21,230 nt of DNA from Cerioporus squamosus (taxonomy: Eukaryota; Basidiomycota; Agaricomycetes; Polyporales; Polyporaceae), in NCBI GenBank assembly GCA_022592435.1, contig JABYQS010000475.1:1-21230 (forward strand), in the 5' to 3' direction. The position numbers and the translations under genes were made by a program. The notes under the pieces are model-generated. The model saw nothing but the letters and a program-made list of their open reading frames with translations, made no database searches and was not told the origin of the DNA. Shown piece after piece: positions 17,501 to 21,230 of the stretch (within the stretch, counting starts at the first letter, position 1; every line of letters starts with the position of its first letter).

Positions 17501-18048
17501 CCACCAACCCGGACTTTGCGGGCTGGACGGTTGATGATGCAGTCTCCGAGGTACTCCGCACGCTGCAAATCGAGTCGATGCAGCTAAGCAATGGTAACTA
17601 TGTCACCAATGTCTTCATGCGCTCACCAACACGGGATCCACATGAGTGGAGACGTTGGGTGGCAGCCCTTCGTACGAGGCGTTACAGGAGCTTCGCCAAC
17701 GGCACCAGACATGTGCGCTACACCGCGCCCTGCACAGGCTGCGGGGGCGTGAGCCACCCTGTCCATCTATGTCCCTTCCCCCGTATCCCCGGCTGGAATG
17801 GCCCTGAACCGGGCGAAGGCGTTTTCAGGGAGACACATCCGGGGAACACCCCGTACACTGCAGGAGGCACGGGGCGTGGAGGCGGAGGTGCCAGAGGCCA
17901 AGGGAGACGTGGAGGGCGTAGGGATGAGAATGGTGCCCCAGCCTCGTCGAGGAGCTCACGTTCGAACTCGCAGCATCCTTCGCGCAGGGGTGGAGGTCAT
18001 GAACCGTACCCGAAGAAGGGCGGCGGAGGGAGAGGCGGTAGGAGGTAG
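14584..18048 (+). CDS. LINE ORF1 (gag-like nucleic-acid-binding protein)
   Basis: 1154-residue ORF1 protein, expected to coat the LINE RNA and form the ribonucleoprotein that supports retrotransposition. The first roughly 800 residues are Ser/Pro/Arg-rich and low in structure. A better-conserved-looking helical and strand region begins near residue 815 (MAREWLREMW) and includes STWSFAAISFVVMPRSP, which may be an RNA-binding or dimerisation fold. One zinc knuckle C-x2-C-x4-H-x4-C is formed by C1050, C1053, H1058 and C1063, followed directly by PFPRIPGWNGP. The tail from about 1094 is RGG-rich (GRGGGGARGQGRRGG) and basic to the end. The frame is intact. It is the same reading frame as ORF2, separated by many stops. 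The start at 14584 follows a C/A-rich leader. A 57-bp in-frame intron-like segment lies at 14959-15015. Confidence 0.88.
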   Translation: MQHFPPQNDSQTTLVDPTTPRGARILAFATPSPVYQNGVATPAILAQPALVQVGNRSPTPLVINDTYDLQSPPPPPLTQVQHETLRLTPEAVEVVSVVDDEESKGVSDGEGQQEAFDAALLAQPQVCLLSLSVGKQSCSNAYDKPRLAACASRTVTSSQETISSWGSSLEWDPTPDSSPLSVDFSASARSATPTPAARMSQAEVAPAVNQHGTQARGTATIAQSGQSGDATTFWAPPGLPMRPLEAPSAFARTSSLLRSASRPQDGGDIDRSALHADRERHANDSTDYFAFFSTPPVLADPAHYRNHVLPETMQPTDANAGAVHPDYAFGHAAERTQEGGAQASDDLRTQYLGEQTSEPLSHDRFQMPRKRAWMGSPDPEDVRRGLQRLRTSNSRPCSRNGGRSLSMNTSNVDANRWAGNHLRSARNEWDCRVSATFSPVLASTPAAPSVEGPAIYRALSGALPGFYAAPRSSCTQYHDGVLAHDRGLASTAPARIPRDLTIENQGDHADPEPAGMEVDEEAQDHDSPVLDVPRRDKGKQRAARVEEVPTEPRAPRNAEESPKNDWDDTALEEARQRSMRQALIDGARYGQNGQHNRPQMAGAGPSDIYPPPRTLPTRDSSRRRSPREDYASQPPNPPDGSGLSRQEAPSRVQDIFGTRGTGPSSTWLSQSRNDHAFFPAPNTRAAQYLAVHPSLKPDSPSPFPAASRLQRSPALRAANLQRTSSPPDILRASARPAPRSARTEGRRERARSLSTVREHGNEHCGDVQMEEMDMRAWIQEDGEILPMALQADAMDEGDMPTETPPRGFPVVHRDDPETLIRGMAREWLREMWRDTPGTNFFAEVYNYRYTEDDAHHRRVAETLRRAVEFTSGETDFDVVPLEPEEGHRLRARDLPMVWAICGLTPQGVARSLARSTWSFAAISFVVMPRSPTIPTWMFMLEGFLNDNERNIRAALMRVLEEPETYDWMGRMVATNPDFAGWTVDDAVSEVLRTLQIESMQLSNGNYVTNVFMRSPTRDPHEWRRWVAALRTRRYRSFANGTRHVRYTAPCTGCGGVSHPVHLCPFPRIPGWNGPEPGEGVFRETHPGNTPYTAGGTGRGGGGARGQGRRGGRRDENGAPASSRSSRSNSQHPSRRGGGHEPYPKKGGGGRGGRR
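14959..15015 (+). other. Intron-like, frame-neutral segment within ORF1
   Basis: CAG|GTGTGT donor, GCTCTAAC branch-like site and TATGACAAG end. The segment is 57 bp with no stop codon, so splicing it would remove 19 residues and keep the frame. It could equally be ordinary coding sequence. Confidence 0.25.
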
Positions 18049-18708
18049 ACTCAGGTGTTCACCTGTCCCTGTCTGCGCTCCCGGTCTCCGTAAACGACTC
18101 GCTGCTCGAGGTACGAATGTACAAACGGTCTCCCTTCTCATCTCCCCTCATGCCCCTGACGTGTAGTATGATATCTATATGAGCGCGGTAATGTACACAG
18201 TGCTCTAATACAAGTCCTCGACATCTTGTGCGCCGTACATAAGGCATGCCTGCGGTAAAGCAAGTGATGCTCTCCTGGCAAATGGCCTGCACAAAGGACT
18301 GTTCCCTAGGATGGCAAAGCTCGCTCGACTGCTGAACACCTCTAAGAATGATTGATCAACATGGAAACCGGTCTGGTACGTCAGGTGTGACGACCTGGAG
18401 CAACGTAGCCGCTAGATGGAAGCCATAGCTGGCAGGAGGCAGTGGTGGAAGTCTAGAGAATCGGTGTCAGCCGAGGGCCTAACATACTGGCCTGCGGGCG
18501 CAGGAAAGCCCTCGGTGCGCGTACATACGGTCAGCCTATTCAGGTGTCGACTGACCGTGCTTAGGCTAAAGCTGGCTACGGTGCCTGCTCACCGGAACCA
18601 AGCATACGTCGCCCCGGGCGGAGGGATGAACCGCCTAGAACTGAGAGTATAGTTGTGCCTCAGTCGACGAACGCAACTGCAACTACACACACCAATGTTC
18701 CGAACCAA
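18049..18708 (+). other. Spacer between LINE ORF1 and ORF2
   Basis: 660 bp between the ORF1 stop and the first ATG of ORF2, with over a dozen stops in the shared frame. The last in-frame stop before ORF2 is TAG 18562-18564, so ORF2 is open without an ATG from 18565. The spacer holds AT-rich TGATATCTATATGAGC near 18168. I see no gene, no pseudoknot I could prove and no terminal repeats. Confidence 0.6.
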
Positions 18709-21230
18709 ATGGAAATACGTACCGGTCAAGGATCTATGCGCCCTTCAGGAGGAGGAAGGGGAACCTCTGGAGGTGCTCGGAGCTCCCCTGACGACGTCTC
18801 TCGAAGGCACGGAAGCACAGTTTGCGAGGAGGAGTCTGATGGTGCGGCGCAAGGAGCCGCGAACCCAAGGCTGAGGAGAAGAGAGAAAAAGAACGCGAAG
18901 ACACGAAGAGCTGCGCTGCAAATTGCATCCCTCAACATCAACGGTTTTGGCAACCTGGTCCAGGACCACTGCGACAACAAGTGGGGTCGAGTATATAGAA
19001 TGATGAAGGAACACAGAATTGGCGTTCTCCTGCTGCAGGAGACGCACTTGACGGAGGAACGGAAGGCAGCCATCCACAAGATGTTCGCTAAGAAGATCAA
19101 GATCTTCTCTTCAGCGAACCCCGACGCCCCAACCCAGAGAGAAGGGGTTGCCTGTGTCCTCAATATGAGATACCTGAAGGCAGAAGGGGCGAGGGCGACA
19201 GAGGTGGTGCCAGGAAGAGCCCTTCAGGTTGCAATACCTTGTCAAGGTGGAGATGTAAAGTATGTTCTATGCATCTATGCCCCCACCTCAAACGGAGCGC
19301 ATGAGCAGAAGATCTTCTTCGATGAGGTGCGAAGGTACTATGAGAGCCATCTGGATCTTCCGCGTCCGCACCTGATGGCAGGTGACTTCAATAATGTTGA
19401 GGACACCATAGACCGGCTCCCGGTCAACGAGGGCCATGATCCATCGATCCTTGCGCTGGACGAACTAAAGATTAGCCTCGGACTAATGCTCGCTGACGGG
19501 TGGCGAATCACTAACCCGACTCTAAGAGAATATACCTTTCACCGTGGGGCTGGCCCAGGTGCAGTATTCTCGAGACTAGACCGTATATACGTATCCCCTA
19601 AGACTCTCGATGGCGCAAGGGAGTGGAATATATGCGAGGCAGGGGTCAAAACTGACCATAGCCTGGTGTCGGTGCAGATTACGCTGGATAACGCACCGAT
19701 CGTCGGCCAAGGAAGACCGCTTTTCCCTATGCAGCTGATCAAGGACAAAAAGTTAACAAAGGCGATCAAACAGAGGGGTCTGGAGGCAATACAAGAGCTC
19801 GCACAATTAGAAGAGAACGAAACCAGGACGGACGACTGGAACCCACAGAAAGTTCTATACCGCTTCAAGATCGACGCGATGAGGCTAGCACGCGCGCGTG
19901 AAAAAGAAGTTGTCCCTAAACTTCTGGCAGAGATCCAGGAAAGGGAACATAGCTTGAAGAGCTTGAAAGCTAATAGAGTCCTACCTGAGCAAGAGAAGCT
20001 GGTGGAGGCTGAAGCCCTCACGAAACAAATCCGCCAGTTGAAACAACGACACTTCAAACAACAACAACAGAATGCGAGAGCAACTCACCGGCTATACGGG
20101 GAACGGCCAACGAAATATTGGTCGAAGCTCCACAAAGAATGCGCGCCGCGTGATGTGATCAATGCCTTTGAGAAGGAAGGCCAGCTGGGTGTCTCAGGTG
20201 AAAAGCTATATGAGTCAGACTCGATCAAGATGGCCGAAATGGCGCGTGCGCACCATATGAACGTCCAGAGGGACGGGCAGGAGGTCAAGCCCCCAGGAGA
20301 ACGCGAAGTCGACATTGTATCAGCCCTTGAAAGCATCAATATGAGCGTGTCTAGGCTCCAAGAAGAGTACCTCGGCCGGGAAATATCCTATGAGGAATGT
20401 ACCCTAGCTCTGCGCTGTGCAAAAAATGGAACGGCACCTGGGCTCGATGGCATGCCTTTCGAGAAGGCAACACAGGCAAGGCATGCGGAGGATGCTCGCT
20501 TCCCTGATCGCTCTAAGTTCGATATCGTTCACTTGATGACGGCGGCCTTTGAGGACGTTAGAAGGCATGGGGTAAGCTCCCGAACAGGGCTTGCGCATGG
20601 CTGGATTGCTCCGATCTACAAGGAAAAGGGTGAGAGATCAAAAGTGGTCAATTACAGACCCATTACGCTCCTGAATACCGACTACAAGCTCCTGAGCAAA
20701 ATTCTGGCGGTTCGACTTGCGGAAGTGGCTCCGTGTATTATACACAAGTCACAGGCGGGATTTGTCCTGGGCCGTCGGATCCACAACCATACTCAACTGG
20801 CCCGAATGGTGATGACCTGGGCAGACAGGAATGAGATGGACGGAGCCATAGTAGCTCTCGATCAAGAGAAGGCTTACGACAAAATATCGCATGACTACCT
20901 CTGGAGAGTCTTGAAAAGATCCGGGATCCCCGATACCTTTATTGACCTGGTTAGCTCTCTCTACATGAATGCAGAGACTTCAGTCATGGTGAACGGGATT
21001 CTCAGCAAGCCATACCAGATATTTCGAGGCGTAAGGCAAGGGGATCCGCTCTCCTGCCTGCTGTTCGATCTGGCTATAGAACCACTCTCTGCTATGATTA
21101 GAAAATCTGGGATCAGAGGCTTTGATGTCCCTAGATGTAAGGAGGTTCTCAAGGCAGTTTTGTTCGCGGACGACACAACGGTCTATTTGTCGAGCCAAGA
21201 TGACTTCACCCTGCTGCAGCAAGTACTTGA
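18709..21230 (+). CDS. LINE ORF2: APE endonuclease and reverse transcriptase (3' incomplete)
   Basis: Retrotransposition enzyme that nicks the target DNA and copies the LINE RNA onto it. 840 codons are open to the window end, counted from the ATG at 18709; the frame is open back to 18565. After a basic Arg-rich leader the exonuclease-endonuclease-phosphatase fold begins at residue 72: N76 in SLNING, E111 in LLQETH, D226/N228 in GDFNN, and D316/H317 in TDHSLV. A charged, probably coiled-coil linker follows (about 345-470). The reverse transcriptase then shows GTAPGLDGMPF (D580), YRPITLLNTDYKLLSK, HKSQAGFVLGR, ALDQEKAYDKI (catalytic D718), RGVRQGDPLS and FADDT (catalytic D821, D822). The thumb, any RNase H and the C-terminal zinc finger lie outside the window. 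No stop or frameshift was found on reading every codon, and all checked catalytic residues are present. Confidence 0.95.
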   Translation, partial: MEIRTGQGSMRPSGGGRGTSGGARSSPDDVSRRHGSTVCEEESDGAAQGAANPRLRRREKKNAKTRRAALQIASLNINGFGNLVQDHCDNKWGRVYRMMKEHRIGVLLLQETHLTEERKAAIHKMFAKKIKIFSSANPDAPTQREGVACVLNMRYLKAEGARATEVVPGRALQVAIPCQGGDVKYVLCIYAPTSNGAHEQKIFFDEVRRYYESHLDLPRPHLMAGDFNNVEDTIDRLPVNEGHDPSILALDELKISLGLMLADGWRITNPTLREYTFHRGAGPGAVFSRLDRIYVSPKTLDGAREWNICEAGVKTDHSLVSVQITLDNAPIVGQGRPLFPMQLIKDKKLTKAIKQRGLEAIQELAQLEENETRTDDWNPQKVLYRFKIDAMRLARAREKEVVPKLLAEIQEREHSLKSLKANRVLPEQEKLVEAEALTKQIRQLKQRHFKQQQQNARATHRLYGERPTKYWSKLHKECAPRDVINAFEKEGQLGVSGEKLYESDSIKMAEMARAHHMNVQRDGQEVKPPGEREVDIVSALESINMSVSRLQEEYLGREISYEECTLALRCAKNGTAPGLDGMPFEKATQARHAEDARFPDRSKFDIVHLMTAAFEDVRRHGVSSRTGLAHGWIAPIYKEKGERSKVVNYRPITLLNTDYKLLSKILAVRLAEVAPCIIHKSQAGFVLGRRIHNHTQLARMVMTWADRNEMDGAIVALDQEKAYDKISHDYLWRVLKRSGIPDTFIDLVSSLYMNAETSVMVNGILSKPYQIFRGVRQGDPLSCLLFDLAIEPLSAMIRKSGIRGFDVPRCKEVLKAVLFADDTTVYLSSQDDFTLLQQVL

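Larger units (their letters stand above)
14584..21230 (+). mobile_element. L1-clade non-LTR retrotransposon (LINE), 3' end outside window
   Basis: Two-ORF LINE. ORF1 is gag-like with a CCHC knuckle. ORF2 carries an APE-type endonuclease followed by a reverse transcriptase. The L1-clade call rests on RT block wording (YRPITLLNTDYKLLSK, ALDQEKAYDKI, FADDT) and the APE endonuclease order. Both ORFs are uninterrupted. The true 5' border is upstream of 14584 and undefined, and the 3' UTR lies outside the window. Confidence 0.9.

Noticed and set aside
1..21230. CRISPR array, bacterial operon or phage region
   Set aside because: No regularly spaced identical repeats and no ribosome-binding-site-spaced gene series. 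Introns and element families are fungal.

Overview
This window looks like a transposon-graveyard segment of a filamentous basidiomycete, probably an Agaricomycete. The reasons are short GT-AG introns with CTAAC-type branch sites, TATA-box promoters and the mix of element families: Ty3/gypsy, an L1-clade LINE, hAT and KDZ (Kyakuja/Dileera/Zisupton-type). I see no convincing single-copy housekeeping gene. Family calls rest on motifs read from the sequence and on general knowledge of these families, because no database search was possible.

Layout. Bases 1-2004 hold the 3' end of a decayed Ty3/gypsy element: integrase C-terminus with a GPY/F module, two polypurine-tract-like copies and a candidate long terminal repeat. 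About 2560-3310 holds the 3' tail of an old LINE. Bases 3310-5100 are non-coding with small repeats. Bases 5102-6775 hold two antisense blocks of a broken KDZ-type transposase. At 6994-9033 an LTR-like region, an apparently intact two-exon gene (7669-8681, +) with a Zn2Cys6-like cluster, and a minus-strand gypsy chromodomain meet. This may be one element carrying an accessory gene antisense to pol. A 250-bp MITE with perfect 26-bp terminal inverted repeats lies at 9401-9650. It is followed by the 3' four exons of an hAT transposase on the minus strand (9852-11108), cut off at its 5' side.

From about 12.1 kb onward there is a small TATA-led unknown ORF (12274-12840). Then comes the best-preserved element, an L1-clade non-LTR retrotransposon. 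Its ORF1 (14584-18048) is a gag-like protein with one CCHC knuckle and an RGG tail. A 660-bp spacer follows. ORF2 has an APE-type endonuclease and a reverse transcriptase, and is open for 840 codons until the window ends. Both ORFs are free of stops and all the catalytic motifs I could check are present, so this copy is young or under selection.

The most unusual items are the gene at 7669-8681 (a C-to-Y change in an otherwise Zn2Cys6-spaced cluster, placed head-to-head with a pol remnant), the MITE with repeated subterminal 13-mers, the 57-bp stop-free intron-like segment inside LINE ORF1, and the histone-H1-like tail on the hAT transposase.
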